Source: Cymodocea nodosa
Taxonomy: Eukaryota; Streptophyta; Magnoliopsida; Alismatales; Cymodoceaceae
Assembly: GCA_036874045.1 (NCBI GenBank)
Contig: CM072339.1
Span: 18,173,501-18,237,500, forward strand
Direction: 5' to 3'
DNA: 64,000 nt
Below are positions 37,058 through 49,946 of the stretch, piece after piece. The notes below the pieces were generated by a model, which saw nothing but the letters and a program-made list of their open reading frames with translations, was not told the DNA's origin and searched no databases. The position numbers were made by a program, and so were the translations under genes. Position 1 is the first letter of the stretch, and every line of letters begins with the position of its first letter.

Positions 37058-39340
37058 GACGGCCGGAGAGAGAATTAAGTCTGGGTTTCGAAGAAGATGG
37101 TCTTAATTAATCTAATTAGTATAATGTTATATTATTTATAACATAATAATTACGTTATTAATTGGTTGTGGGAGTTATATACGTACGGGTGGGGAGGTGC
37201 TTAACGAGAGGGTTAGCTTCTTAAGTAAGTCAAATCTAAAATTCACCGGTCGGTCGGTTTCTTGCTCCCCAGTCCGGACGCATCCTCGCCTGGAATTCTT
37301 CAGCAATTGCCCATTAAAAGGAAGGTTTTTCTATCATCGTAATAATGATGCTGCAGCATTGGAACCGTATGTATCACTGGTAACGAATGAATGGTTTGTT
37401 TGATGTATTTTAATTAATCAAACAAATCAATTCGATCCAATTAGAATTCAAATCTTACCGATTTAAAAAAAAAAAAAAAATTATAACAACTATCATTCTT
37501 GAGATGGGTTTCGGTGGTGTGGGAATTCGGAAGATCATCCATCGTATGTTTCCCACACTGATGGATTTGATTAGCAGGCTAATTGGAGTCGTCCTGGAGA
37601 AGATTAATCAAGCACCGACCAATTGATGGTAATTTTCTTTTATTTTTATTATTATTTAGGATCTCTTATCTTTATTCACCATGATTTAAAAGATGAATTT
37701 ATTTAATTAATCAAGTTGTGATATTCACCAGGAAATGAATATGCTGCTCTACACATTTTTGCTATTCATTTCCTGGTGTTAATTATTTCATCGGCCCCAA
37801 CTTCCCATTGACGACGATTCCTCTGCCAGAACACGTGGAATCATATCTGCCACCGTAGGATTGGCATTTGTGACTAGACGAAGGGCCAAGATCTCATTAA
37901 ACCCGGTCATGTTCTTATTCCCCATGTATGCTTGCTGGTGTTTTCAACGAAGAGAGATGGGCATGAGACCAATGTTTTATTTATTTTCCGGGCGAACATA
38001 AGTTTTGCATTAAAATTAATGAATAATACATGGTGGTTAAAGATTTCAATACTCGACCCTCAAAAAACAGATAAACAAGTAATAATCACTATAAATCTTA
38101 GCATGCAGCATAAGCAAAGTTGGAAGTTGGCTGCGCTCCACATCACATATGATTAATTCTCCATATATATTTTCCAGCGTGCAGTTGGGCATAAAGCTCG
38201 CTAATTACCTGTTAGAGTTGAGATATAGAATTCATGAAGTTTTGGAACAGATGTGACTAGATTGCTTTGGCAAATGGGCAGCTCATAAGTAGACTTTAAG
38301 ATTGCAGGCCGGGGCGTAAATACTTAACTAATAATATCCAAGGTGGTGGATAGGAAGAACAATGTGAGCTAAGAAAACATGGTCAACCTTGGTGGGATCC
38401 AGGTTGATAATTTCCAAAGCTTACCGAATGGAAAATGGATCCCTTGACTAGAATTTGGATAGAAACTTGAGAAGGATATGGTGGATGACAGATTTGTTTA
38501 GTGGAGATTTATAGGAAGGTTTTCCATGCTGAAGTCATTAGCAACACCTGAAATAGAGGATAGAAAATTTAAAAGAGCACGATGCATCATCTTGGAAGAC
38601 CATGGTTGTTTGATTTCAAGAAAATGGAGAGAAACTAACTAAAATTGTTCGATTAATTACAATCAACAGTAATCATAGGTAGCTTTCAAAAAATCACTAT
38701 CCTCGTCAAGAAAAGGAAATAGAGAACGAATAGGTGTGATAGGCATCGACTCCAGTGACTCCAAGATAGAGTTCTAAAGTGGGATTAAATAAATCTTGGC
38801 GGAAGGCAACCACACTCTTTGTTTTTTAGCGATTTTTATATTTATTAAAGTTTATATTCTAATAAAAATTATGAATATATTTATTCCTAAATAATAAAAT
38901 TATTACAGATAGTTAAACAAATGATCTTTCTTTCTTTCTTTCTTTCTGTTTTAGTGACTCCAAGGAAGGGATGAATTTGACATATCTCTCTTCGAAGATA
39001 TCTGATAAGATTAGAATGACACAGAAAAGGTTAGCATAACCCCTATGCGACGATGACACATATAAATCAATGGGTTTGGCAAGTGTTGAACCCTTTGTAA
39101 AATTAGAAGAGACGATCATGTAGGATTGTGAAAGGAGTGCATACCTATGCAATAACTATAACTAAGTCACAATTTTATCATACAAGATTGGCCACATAAT
39201 CCTTTTCTTCATGTATTTCAAATGCTAAAATTTAATCAAACCAAACAAGTTGATTGAGGACCTTTTAGTTAAAATGCTTATCAAATCCACAGAAAACCAA
39301 AGAAGCTTTCAAAACCATAAAGAAATCTACTCAATGGTTT
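37058..39340. other. Upstream region of the HD-Zip gene and spacer
   Basis: No gene was recognised. It includes a perfect 16-bp-arm hairpin at 37726-37778 and a ttt-c tetranucleotide repeat at about 38927-38947. The part from about 38200 onward may be decayed transposon but carries no recognised domain. Confidence 0.4.
37726..37778. repeat. Perfect inverted repeat (16-bp arms, 21-nt loop)
   Basis: caccaggaaatgaata at 37726-37741 and its exact reverse complement at 37763-37778 enclose 21 nt. It lies about 770 bp upstream of the HD-Zip II start codon. It could be a short foldback insertion, a small-RNA hairpin or chance; the last is unlikely for 16 perfect base pairs. Confidence 0.75.
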
Positions 39341-39349
39341 TACCTTAGT

Positions 39350-40310
39350 TGGTCATTTATTTTACTTTTTGGGATGATAATACAAAACGAAAAGTGAATC
39401 TAAATGCAAAAGCTATGGATGCAATTAAGTTTTGCACTGTTCACAAAAATGATTTTACTAGGGCTTCAAATTGTATTTTGACATGTGGCATGCTCTGGAA
39501 ATTACACATGAGAATAAAATGTCATTCAAGTCCAAGAACAAAATGACATATCAAGCAAAATTGGTTGAAAGCAACTCAAGTAACCAAAGAGAGATAAGGA
39601 AGAAGAGGAAAAAAAAGGGATGAGGCATCCGCCAACATATATTTCATGGCTAGTGAGGATGAGGATGAGATTGGCTACATTCTATTAATGAAGTTGATTA
39701 TAGTTTTGATGAGCTTCAAAATGCATATAACGAATTGGCTGGATATTTTATTAAGAATTGTAAAAAGAAAATAAAATTACTGGACAAAGAAAATCATGAT
39801 TTGCATGCTAGAGTAGATGAATTTTTTATCTCAAATTTCCATACATGAAATGATGCTGCTGCATGATCATAATCAAGTTCATCATTTAGAAAATGAAATG
39901 ATGCATTAATGAGAAAATCATTTCAATCTTGGATACAAAATTTTTTAGATTCTCATGAACTTGATATATAAATCTTTGCATGATAAGCTAATTGAACTTA
40001 AGAATAATATTTTATGTAAATTTACTTGTGATAAAGATAATTTGAATCAACTCTTGTGTAATCAAATTTTTTTTTTATAACCTAATGCTTACACTATTTC
40101 ATCTTTTAAAAATGAAAGTTATATTAGAAGAGACAATGTTTTAAGGTAACAAAAAATTGAGTGCCTAAAAGTAAGATTGCAAATTATAATGCTAATATGT
40201 TATTGATATTGTTAATAACAAATATGGACTCAAAAAGAAGTGGATATCACGTTCTTTGTTAAGCACTAGTTTTGTAGGACGAAACAATACAGGAAAGATG
40301 ATGGTATTAA
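39350..40310 (+). mobile_element. Ty1-copia gag relic, frameshifted
   Basis: Plus-strand frames give NLNAKAMDAIKFC, KNDFTRASNC and WKLH..., then, after a frameshift, LEITHE. Further on come YFMASEDEDE and, in another frame, FDELQNAYNELAGYF followed by KKKIKLLDKENHDL. These match the plant copia gag order: NAKAMxALFCAL, W-x-x-LEVTHEGT, CFMALE, then YDELxxAYNEL and a Lys/Leu coiled-coil. At least three frame changes and many stops show it is dead. Confidence 0.7.
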
Positions 40311-40877
40311 AACTTTACGAAAGTTATTATTTATTGCTTTAGAATGATATGGCTTGAAATTATTTGAAACTTTTCAATAAATATTTTTATTATATTATAT
40401 GACTAAAAATGAGTGATTTGTTGTTAAATTATATTTACATTTTTCATATATTTTGATATTTTTAGGAATTTTACTTCCCCCATCAATGTTTTTTTATATG
40501 CTATATTCTACATGTTTATTTGAACATCCATTGAATGGTATCATGAATGTGATTTTCTAATGTAACAAACGGTGCCATTGATTTGACAATGGGAGAGAAG
40601 AATAGAATTAATGCATAATATTTTACTTTTATAGATAAAGTTTTTAACTTTTTATGACGACGGAATTAACGCAGGTTGATATTTGATAATTTAATATGAT
40701 AGAATTCATGAATTTAGGGAGATCCATCTTAAACATATAATTTTAATTTTAGTCTAACTATATACTTCATTGATAAAATTCTAATATAATCATTAATTAC
40801 TTTTGTTCATTCAAAGCTGATGTTGTTTTAGTTCTTATATAAATGGATGGTCATGGATTTCTGCATTCAACCATATA

Positions 40878-42963
40878 TGTCAATCCTACTAGAGAGATAC
40901 TAAGTAAGCTTTTTAAGTACATGTAGAAAAGGTATCAACACCTCCAACACATTTAATTTCTTGGTCTCTTGGTAGTCTAACTTAAGTGTAAAATAAGCGT
41001 GTGCAAAATAATGCATGTAAATGTCTATGTGAGACAAATTTAAGAATAGATGAAAAAATAGGTCTTCAGGCCAATGTTAGAAAAATAGAGCTAAAAGCCT
41101 AGGAAAGTAGTTGTGTGACATTTTACACTTGTGTATAAGTAAGAATGGACTTTATATAGACCTAATCTAACTAATCTACTCCCAAAATGTTCTCTAACAA
41201 ACAAGTATAAACAAGACAATGCGATAAAGTAGACATGTTGGATCTATAGGCTTAAGAGAGCCCAAGAAGATATGTCTCTCTATAGCAAACTTATTAAAAC
41301 AACCCAAATGTAAATATAATGACCGATAGATAAGCGATGAATTAAAGAAATATCTCCTTAGTAGATCTTGAAGACAAATCATATGGCTTAACCATTCCAA
41401 AGATGTTAATGAGAAGGTGCTAAGCACTTCACTGTACGATTGATAAGATTGGTCTTCCTACCAGTAGTGTGTATATGTCACAAGTGCCAAGTGGCAACCC
41501 AAGATAGATGGGGGTGTGATAGAGCTATAGGTTCTGCCACATTCGTAGCATGTAATGATAAGAGGTGGTGAAGATACACACCTAACTGAGCAAAGGCTTG
41601 TTAACAACCAGAGGTGGCATTAATTGAAATGAGAGGTGTCTGATGTACTTTTGCAAGATTAAGTGAGTTGAGGAGGACAACTCGATGCACTTTAATAAGA
41701 CCAAGCAATTGAAAACAAACGACTTGATGCAGTTCTATAAGTTCAAATTAGTAATGGAGTGTGATATTAGTGGCAATGGTAGAAGTGGTAGAGTCTGGCA
41801 AGCTAATGACAAAATCTCGTGAGTTGGTGATGGAGTCCAACAAGCTAGTAAGTAGAATCTAGCAAGTTGACATCGGAGTTTAGCAAGTTGGCAATAGAAT
41901 CTAGCGAGATGGTAGTAAAGTCCAACGATATCTACATAGAATCCAACAATGATTGGGTAGAGGTTGAATCCAGCAAGTAGAGCTTAGTAGAAGAGGGTGT
42001 AATCATGTAGAGCTCAATAGTGGTGGCCAACATTGGTCAAGTTTAGTGAGGAGTGCACGACGAAGAATGGCAAGCAAAGCTTAGTAGGAGGAGGTAACTC
42101 TCTAGAATTCCTTTCTGATGTCTTCCCCCCTTCTCAATGTCAAGCAATAGATGAGTGGGCTTTTTATAGGCTCAATTGGAGAAGCAGCATCAAAGGCAAA
42201 GGGCTGATGTGTTGATTCACAAAGACGAAGGGGTGCGAGCAATGGAACCAAGGCATCATGACAACAGTGCATGTGGGTAAACCTATAGGTTCTTCCACAT
42301 CGAAAGGGTGTGCCCAAGGTGTCGTGGCAACATGCAAAGCAGCCTATATCAATGGCAATTTGTACATGTAGAAGCCAAAGAAGTTGAATGCGTTGAAGAG
42401 AGTAAGGTGATTACGTAAATGAGCTCGATGAAGAAAGAGGCAACTGCACTGGTTGTGCGTGAGATTATGTGACTACGTAGGGAGGCTAAAGAGGCACAAG
42501 CTGTCAACAATGTCTATGCATCGTTTAGAGAAGGCAAAAGTTGTAGAGTTGTCGGCAAAAGGATGAATGGAGAAGATGATGATGTGGTCAAGTTTGACCT
42601 ATTAATTGTATTGACTATTGACCACATTGACTTTGACCATTGATTGCATTTACTTTGATTGTTGAACATATTGATTGAAGTGTTGACGTAGCAAAGCTTA
42701 GGTGGTGGAGCTACTGAGATAGATACCTACAAATTTGATAAAATTAGTGTGTAAAGGCATATTATAAGTTAGATTCATTGACATGACATTTATACAATGA
42801 AAATGGGCATATTTAGGAATTCAATTATAATTAAGTGAGACAAGTCCAAGTACTAGGGAAATATAATAGAAGAACATGTTATAAGACCCATAAAGCTCGC
42901 TTGTAATGTAGGGCCTACAAGCCCAAATTGTGCAAAAGGGCATGTAAAAGTAGCATATTTACA
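40878..42963. repeat. Left long direct repeat (putative LTR)
   Basis: It shares ordered blocks with the right copy: ggtatcaacac near the start, then aataatgcatgtaaatg..., ccaagtggcaa, taatgataagaggtggtgaag, caaagacgaagggg and attgacatgacat, to the shared end tttaca at 42963. It contains a 21-bp minisatellite at 41784-41931. Confidence 0.65.
41784..41931 (+). repeat. 21-bp minisatellite, about 7 units, in the left LTR
   Basis: Units of 21-22 bp share the pattern ggYRRtRgaRtcYarcRagtt, for example ggcaatagaatctagcgaga and gacatcggagtttagcaagt. The same array stands at the same place in the right LTR, so it was part of the element before insertion. Confidence 0.7.
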
Positions 42964-45900
42964 GATGTTCTTCCTTGAGCAAAATTAAGTAATAAATATC
43001 CAAATTGAAGCTCAAGGTTGAAGAACATTACTACTTTTTGCCTGATGTATTGACAAACTTTAAGGAATGTCAAGCCTAATACCTATAAGATAGAATTGAC
43101 GAACTTTAAGGGATGTCAAGTTTGTTAAATGATATTAGCTAACCTTAGGAAATGTCAAGTTTGATGTTAGCAAACTTAGAAGAAGGTCAAGCCCACTAAA
43201 AAAGTAACCTACAAGAAAGAGATTGGTGAACTAAAGAGAATGTCAAGTCTATTAGGTGATATTAGCAAACTTTGAGGGATGTTAAGCCCACTAGGTAATA
43301 TTGATAAACTTTGAAGGATACTATGTCCATTGGAAAGTATTTATATTTGTAAAACAATATTAGTGAACTTGAGGGGATGTCAAGTCCATTAGAAAATGTG
43401 AATCTATAGCAAACAAAAGACTAACATAGCCAACCAAAAGGCAATTGATAATGCTTTTAATTTAATAGTTAGGTCAATCAACAGTGATAGCATAACTTAA
43501 ATTAATGTTCCATTGAAGTTACCATTAATGCATCAAAAGGAGCATATGAAGTGCTACACCAAAAGGGTTTGTTGGGGAAAACCAACGGTAGAAACAAGAA
43601 GTAGGGGCATACTCAAGGGGTTACCAAACTTAAGCATGAAAGAGGGGTAAAGTACAAGAGTACTCCATTGAAGAGATTGATGCTCAAAACGTAATTAACG
43701 AACTTTAAGGGATGTCAAGTCTAAAAGGATAATCAAATCAAGAGGATAGTAAACATGCCTTTAGCTAAGGTATGAAGTTGCAAGAAAAGGGCATATGACC
43801 CTTGAATGGAAATGTTAGGAAGTGAAGTGGCAAACTTCTAAGGATGTCAAGCTTGAAAATGTGTAAAGTCATTGAAGGGGAAAAGCCTTGGTGGTAGAAT
43901 CAAGGGGCTAAGTTGAAAAGGTTGGTAGGCTTAGGGGGATGTCAAATCTAATAAAAAGCATTGACGAAAGTTCCCTATTGAGAAGGAAGGTAAATTAACA
44001 AAATAAAATGATAGACTTTAAAGAATGCCAAGCTCAAAAAATATATGATAGGAAGGTAAGGTTGCTAAATTTATTTGGGGCAAGTTGCAAGAAGGGAGTC
44101 TACTACTGAATTTATCTAAAGGTAGTGCACAAAAGAGAGGTTCAACAGGATGTGGTCAATTGAAAGAAATGATTGACAACTTTAAGGAATGCTAAGCCTA
44201 AAAAAGGTTGGCGAATATTAGATTGGTGACTTGAAAGAATGTCAAACCCTAAAAGGGTAAGGTCGAAAGGTGAGATTGGTAACTTGAAGGGATGTCAAGT
44301 CCATTGTAGGTGTAGTAGTAAAAACTCTATTGGGGTAATAATTGAAATACCACCATTGTTGATCAAAATGTAGTTGACATACATTTAATTGATGACATTA
44401 GGTTGATCAACAAGGTTGTTGTGATGTGTATGAGAAGATCTTATAGAGAAGATAAGAGTGATGATGAACTTTTAGATTGTCAAGTCCAAAAAAGACAACA
44501 AGATTGAAAAACAAGGTTGCTAACTTGTTGGGATGTCAAGCCTAAAAGGATGACTAGATTATAAAGCAAGACTAGTGACTTGTTGCATTATAAGAATGAA
44601 AAGAAATGATAGCAAGGCTACCAGATTTGTTCAAGGCAACCACCAAGGTAGTAAAAGGAATTAACAACTATTGGATTTATCTAAGGTAGCTTGTAAAAAG
44701 GAGGTTGGCAACTTCATGAGATGCCAAGCCTAAAAAAGGGTGTTGGCAAACTTAGAGAAATTTCAAACCTAATAAAAAGATATAGTAATGAGATTTAGTG
44801 GAAAGAGGCCATTGTGTAGAGGCAAAGATGTCACAAAAGAGAGTCTTAGTGTAAGTACTAAAATACCTACAATAATGAAGTTAATGGTGAGGAACCAAGA
44901 GGGCAACTAATATGCCCCAAGTTCTAAGTAGAAATTCCAAAATGAAAGTACTAGTAGAGCAACTAACACACCCTTAGCTTAGATAAAATCATGAAATAGG
45001 TGGACCAATTAGGTAACTAACATACCCCTAGCCTAAGATAAAAATAAGATAGATAAAGGTCAATAGGGTAGCCAACATGCCCCTAACTTAAAATAATAAG
45101 TTATCATTAGGTATATTGGATGACCACACTTGTTTGAACTTATTAATCCCTTGAGAAATGATAAAAGACGAATTGTGGTAGGATAGCATGTTCTATTGGA
45201 AGGGTGGTTGACCCTATAAAATTGGCAAGTGATCATTCATTAACTTGAAATGTACTATCTAAACCTTGAAGGTATATGATGGCACTCCTTAGAGTTTATT
45301 GGGTGGTGTGACCTTTTAGAGTTACAAAGGCATAAAGAAAATTATTTGTATAGATCTAATCTCAACAATGCATCAAATCAATGGAGTCCCTTTAGTGGTT
45401 GGAAGTAGTCACACTTCCCTATACACTCTCATAAATGTCTAAATCCATCTCGTCTCTTGCCAAAGAAAAGAGTGAGCATATACGTAATAACAATGATGGA
45501 TTTTCCAACTACCACAAGACTTGTGGTCATCTCTAAGTTGGGATGAGGTAGAGGATGAAAAGAAAAGAAAAGATGGTTATGCAATTTTCAAATTTTTCCA
45601 AGGATTACCACACCTTCAACTTTCTCAACATTTTTTTTCCTTCACTTTTTTTTAGTTTTTTCCACAAAGGTAGTTAACAATCGAATTTTTCCAAAACAAT
45701 TTTTCAAAAAGAATAACTACTAGATTTGTTTAAGATAATTAAAGAAATGGTCCCAATCACTTACCAGATTTGTCTAAGGTAGTTAATTGCGTGGAGAAAT
45801 AAACTATTATAAAATTTGTCTAAGGTAGCTGAAAGTAAAAATATGGACCATTGAAATTTTCTAAGGTAGTCTGTCGAAAAGCGTATGAGTAGGGACTTGC

Positions 45901-47949
45901 AAACAACTTCAATGCTTGCAATAGTTTTTCCAATCCTATATGTATATTGGTAGACACTTGAGTGACCTTTTACTCATCCCCTTAGAAGTTGGAGATCTCG
46001 TTAGACATTTAAGCTCACAATGGTTACTCCAAATCCTTTCTCTTAGGTTTTTTTAAATGATGGTGGCTTCGAGAGCTCTCGATCCATGGCATGAGGTGTC
46101 TCTCAATCCATGACATGAGAGGTTTAATCTAAAGGCAAACTTTTCCTTAACCTTGCTTTCTAAAAAGTTGTGAATAGATGCGTGTGTGACTCTTAAAAGG
46201 AATTTATTCCTTAGTTTAAATAACACTCAATCAAGTTATAAGGTTTCACTATTAAACCTACATGGGGTGTTGGAGCAAGAAGGTGTGTGCATTGGAAGAT
46301 AGAAGGTGATGTGAGTGACGTGATAAGTGTCTACAGGCTCAAGCAAAGCGAACTCATCCATAATTATAGTTACAACCAAAACATGGTTAAAGTAGTGATA
46401 CAAGTATAAGTTTGAAATGAAAACAAAAAAGATAAATGGCAAGGATGAATCCTTAATCATCTAGGTCTTTGACAACGTACAGAGGAGGTCCCATGCATGT
46501 GCAATCTCTTCATCATCATCAACAAGTAGTGTCTACGAAGGTCTCTCGTTGCTCTAAGGTGGATCAAGCATAATCCAAAGATACGTCACGTTATGTGCCT
46601 AGAGGACAGCATAATGAGTGAATCTTTCTCCATGCCTCCTCTCCATGGTAATGAAGGACTTTCGACCTTGTCCTTGGGATTTGACTCCTACTCTAGTTTT
46701 GACTTGCTATCTTAGTTAGGTTCCTAGGTAAGAGGTGGTCTCTAGTTCGAAAGTGAAACTTGGGTTGGCAATTAACCTTGTAGTGGATCCTAAGCGAACT
46801 CAAGCTCTTGTGGCATAGAAGGCATAGACTCCTATAGGAGAAATGGTGATGCACTCCAAGTAGGCAATGGCTCTTGTGGCTAGTCTTAGACAAGCATTGG
46901 CTCCTACAGTGGGTCCTATGGCTACCACATGCCTTGGAGCAAGACATGCTTGTAAGCTTAGGCATTCATGGTGCGATGTAGTAGGCACGAGTTCCTGTTC
47001 TCCTTGCAGGACCCCTACCTACTAGATGAGAACATGATGTCCTATATGTTGGATAAACAACGTTAGTAGCCCTAAATCACATGAAGGTGTAAGCCCTAAA
47101 GAGTTCAAAGGTGGCATGCAAGGGAGACTTAGTATGCATGCTCTCGAGTAAAGGAATTTGCTCCTAAGGTTTTCTACTTTAGGGGTGCCTCATCAACGAT
47201 GTATATAGGTCACCTTGTCAAGAGTAGAAAGAAATAAATGTTTCACTTCTAAATTCTAAAAGGACAGTGAAGCAATAGTGTATTACAAGATAAGCATGTC
47301 AAAGCTCATACTTTCCTACAACACCTCAACATGAAACCCCAAGTGGGGAGAGGACCATGCTAATATCCTACCCTATCATAGTAAAAACTAGGCTCAACTG
47401 ATTACTCCTACCAACTAAATAGGTAACCTCAAAGAGAGAATATGCATAAGTCTAATGGTGTAATGTATGAAAGGATAATTTATTATCTTTTGCATCTTAA
47501 AATTAAGGCTTAAAGGGAGAGGTTACGTTGAACCTTCTAGTTATTTAAACTTAATTTTGTGATTATCTTGTTTTTAGTTAATCAAAGGAAGATCAAACAA
47601 CAAGGCTTCTAGTGATTAATTCATAGCAAACAATGAGGTAGGCCTTTGAGCCCATATTGTAAAAAGTAGTTCTCCACTTTAGGAGAAAAGATAAAGGGCC
47701 TCTTGGCCTGATAAATGCACACTTATATGAATCATAAATGCACTCAAGTGTTATATCACCTGAGAGTTGGAACATTCTACATTTATATGGTCTATCCCTA
47801 ATGAAGTTGTCAATTTTATAATATCGTTCCATCATGGGTTTGATGTTCAAAGGGTGGAAGGAAGTCGCCCCACCTAATCTAATTATAGGCTAAACTAGAA
47901 AAAATCTACATATATATGAGCTCAAGGTGGGTTATGTAAGGCAAGAACT
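42964..47949. repeat. Interior of the LARD-like element: three families of degenerate short repeats
   Basis: Family 1 spans about 43050-44790 and has a core like gaactttaagggatgtcaag. This 20-mer is exact at 43101-43120 and 43700-43719, with some 15-20 variants such as aacttgaagggatgtcaagt. Family 2 spans about 44070-45880, with a core like agatttgtctaaggtagct. Family 3 spans about 44890-45095, with a core like actaacatgccccta plus agcttaa. The remainder (about 45900-47949) shows no recognised domain. None of these forms a long open frame. Confidence 0.6.
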
Positions 47950-49946
47950 TGTCTAACTAGAGAGATATCAGATACGTATGGGGAAAGTATCAACACACCC
48001 AATTTTTTAGCCTCTCAATAGCCTAACTTAGGTGTAAAATCCGTATATGCAAGATAATGCATGTACGTGCCTATGTAAAGCAAATTGAAGAATAGATGAG
48101 AAAATAGGCCTTTGAGCCCATGTTGGAAGAACAAAGTTAAGAGCCTAGGAGAGTAATCGTGTGACATTTCACACTTATGTATAAGTGGAAATGAGTCTTC
48201 TATGGACCTAATTTAGCTAGTCTAGTCCTAGGATGCTTTCTAGCAAACAAGTACAAATAAGATAATTCAATAAAGTAGATATGTTGGGTTTATGAACCTA
48301 AAAAAGTTTAGGAAGATATGTCTCCCTATGGCAACCTGTTAAAATGACCAAGTGTAAATGTGATGATTGGCAAATAAGTAGTGAATTAAAAAAATGTCCC
48401 CTTGATAGATCTTGAAGATAAGTCATATGGTTTGACTATTCTAAAGATGTTGGTGAGGGAGTGCTAGACACTTCACTATACAACTAGCAAGGTTAATTTT
48501 CCTACCTCAAGTATGTATGTGTCATAAGCACCAAGTGGCAATTTGAGATAGATAGGGGAGTGAGCTATAGACTTCACCACACCCTTAGCATGTAATGATA
48601 AGGGGTGGTGAAGACACATACCTAGTTGAGCAAAGGTTCATTAGTGTCTAGGGATAGTATCAATTGAAATGATAGGTGTCTGATGCACTTCTACAAGATC
48701 AGATAAGTTAAAGAAGATAGCTTAATGCACTTTTACAAGATTGAGCAGTTGAAGATGGACAACTTGATGCACTTCTACAAAATCAAACTAGTAATAAAGT
48801 GCGGTAGTGATAGAGTTTGGCAAGCTAGTGGTGGAATCCAATGAGTTTGGCAGCGAAGTCTGATGAGTTGGCAATAGAATCTAACGAGTTGACGATAGAG
48901 TCCAACGAGTTGGTGGCAGAATATAATGAGTTGGTGGCAAAGTCTGATGACATCTATACAAAATTCAATAGTGACTAGGTGGAGCTCAATGACGAAGGTA
49001 GAATCTAGTAGGCAAAGCTTAGTAAAAGAGAGTGTAACTAGGAAAAGCTTGATAATAGCACCTGATGAGGTTGAGTCCGACGAGGAGAGCACAACAAAGA
49101 ACAATAGGTGGAGCTCTCTAGAACTCCTTTCTAATGTCTCTCCCCTCCCCTGATTTGATGTTAAGCAACATGGGGCGAAGGGCCTTTTAGAAGCTTGGTT
49201 AGAGGAGCGATGTCAAGGGCAAAGGGCCAACGCATTGATTTGCAAAGACAAAAGGGTATAAGCAACAAAACTGAGGCATTGCAAGGACAGTACGTGCAAG
49301 TAGACCATGGGTTCTTTCACATCAAAAGGGTGCACTAGAAGTATCATGCCAAAAGCCAAGGAGATGCATCCTTTAAGCTATGCGTAGAGTCACCTATATC
49401 AGTGATGATTTGTAGGTGCAAAAGCTACAGAGGTCAAACACGTCGAAGAAAGCGAGGTGACTATGCAAACAGGCTTGACAAAGAGAGTAGTTGCACTAGT
49501 CGAAGTGCAAGTTGTACAACTACGTAGGGAGGCTAAAGAGAGGCATGGGCAGTCAATGTCTATGCATCGATTGAAGAAGGTAGAAGTTGCAAGGAAAGGG
49601 TTGAACAAGGAAGACGATAATGTAGCTAAGTTTGACTCATTGATTGTGTTGACTTTGACCATTGACCAGGCTGAGGTGGTGGAGCTACCTACTAATATGG
49701 CAAATACTTGCAAAATAAATAGAAGTAGCGTGTAAACGTGTACTACGAGCTAGATTTATTGACATGACATCTACGTAGAAAAAAAGGAGTGTATCTAAGA
49801 GTTCTACCGTAACCCAAGTGAGATGAACCCAAATACTAGGAAAATACAAAAAAAGAGTATGTTACGAGGCCCACAAAGTTAACTCATAGCGTGTGACTTG
49901 TAAGCCTAAATTATGCAAAAAGACACACAAAAGTGGAGTGTTTACA
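47950..49946. repeat. Right long direct repeat (putative LTR)
   Basis: It is co-linear with the left copy, from actagagagata and gtatcaacac at the start to tttaca at 49946. The offset is about 7.0 kb. Its 21-bp minisatellite spans about 48806-48953, with units such as ggcaatagaatctaacgagt and gacgatagagtccaacgagt. Confidence 0.65.
48806..48953 (+). repeat. 21-bp minisatellite, about 7 units, in the right LTR
   Basis: Same unit and position as the array in the left LTR, with independent substitutions. On either strand the period of 21 keeps a frame of seven residues, but stops elsewhere in the LTR argue against coding. Confidence 0.7.

Larger units (their letters stand above)
40878..49946. 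mobile_element. Large non-autonomous LTR-type element (LARD-like), about 9.1 kb
   Basis: Two long direct repeats of about 2 kb (about 40878-42963 and 47950-49946) flank about 5 kb. The repeats begin near tgtc...actagagagata and end tttaca, so they follow the TG...CA rule. Between them no gag, protease, integrase or reverse transcriptase frame can be recognised on either strand. The interior is made of degenerate short repeats. This is the structure of a large retrotransposon derivative, moved in trans by an autonomous partner. The LTRs have diverged visibly (roughly three quarters to four fifths identical by eye), so insertion is old. No clear primer-binding site, polypurine tract or target duplication was found. 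A segmental duplication is the alternative. Confidence 0.55.

Noticed and set aside
36512-37110. Long plus-strand frames with poly-Ser and poly-Phe
   Set aside because: They are antisense shadows of the poly-Glu and poly-Gly stretches of the HD-Zip exon 1.
38180-39170. Possible retroelement coding remains
   Set aside because: No recognisable reverse transcriptase, integrase or gag block in any frame.
43050-45880. CRISPR-like regular repeat array
   Set aside because: The repeats are degenerate, irregularly spaced, in a plant nuclear context and inside an LTR-bounded element.
46693-46988. Cys/His-rich minus-strand frame in the LARD-like element
   Set aside because: It arises from short internal repeats (ggctcttgtggc and variants). 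Cys/His spacing is not that of any zinc finger and the frame is not conserved as coding.
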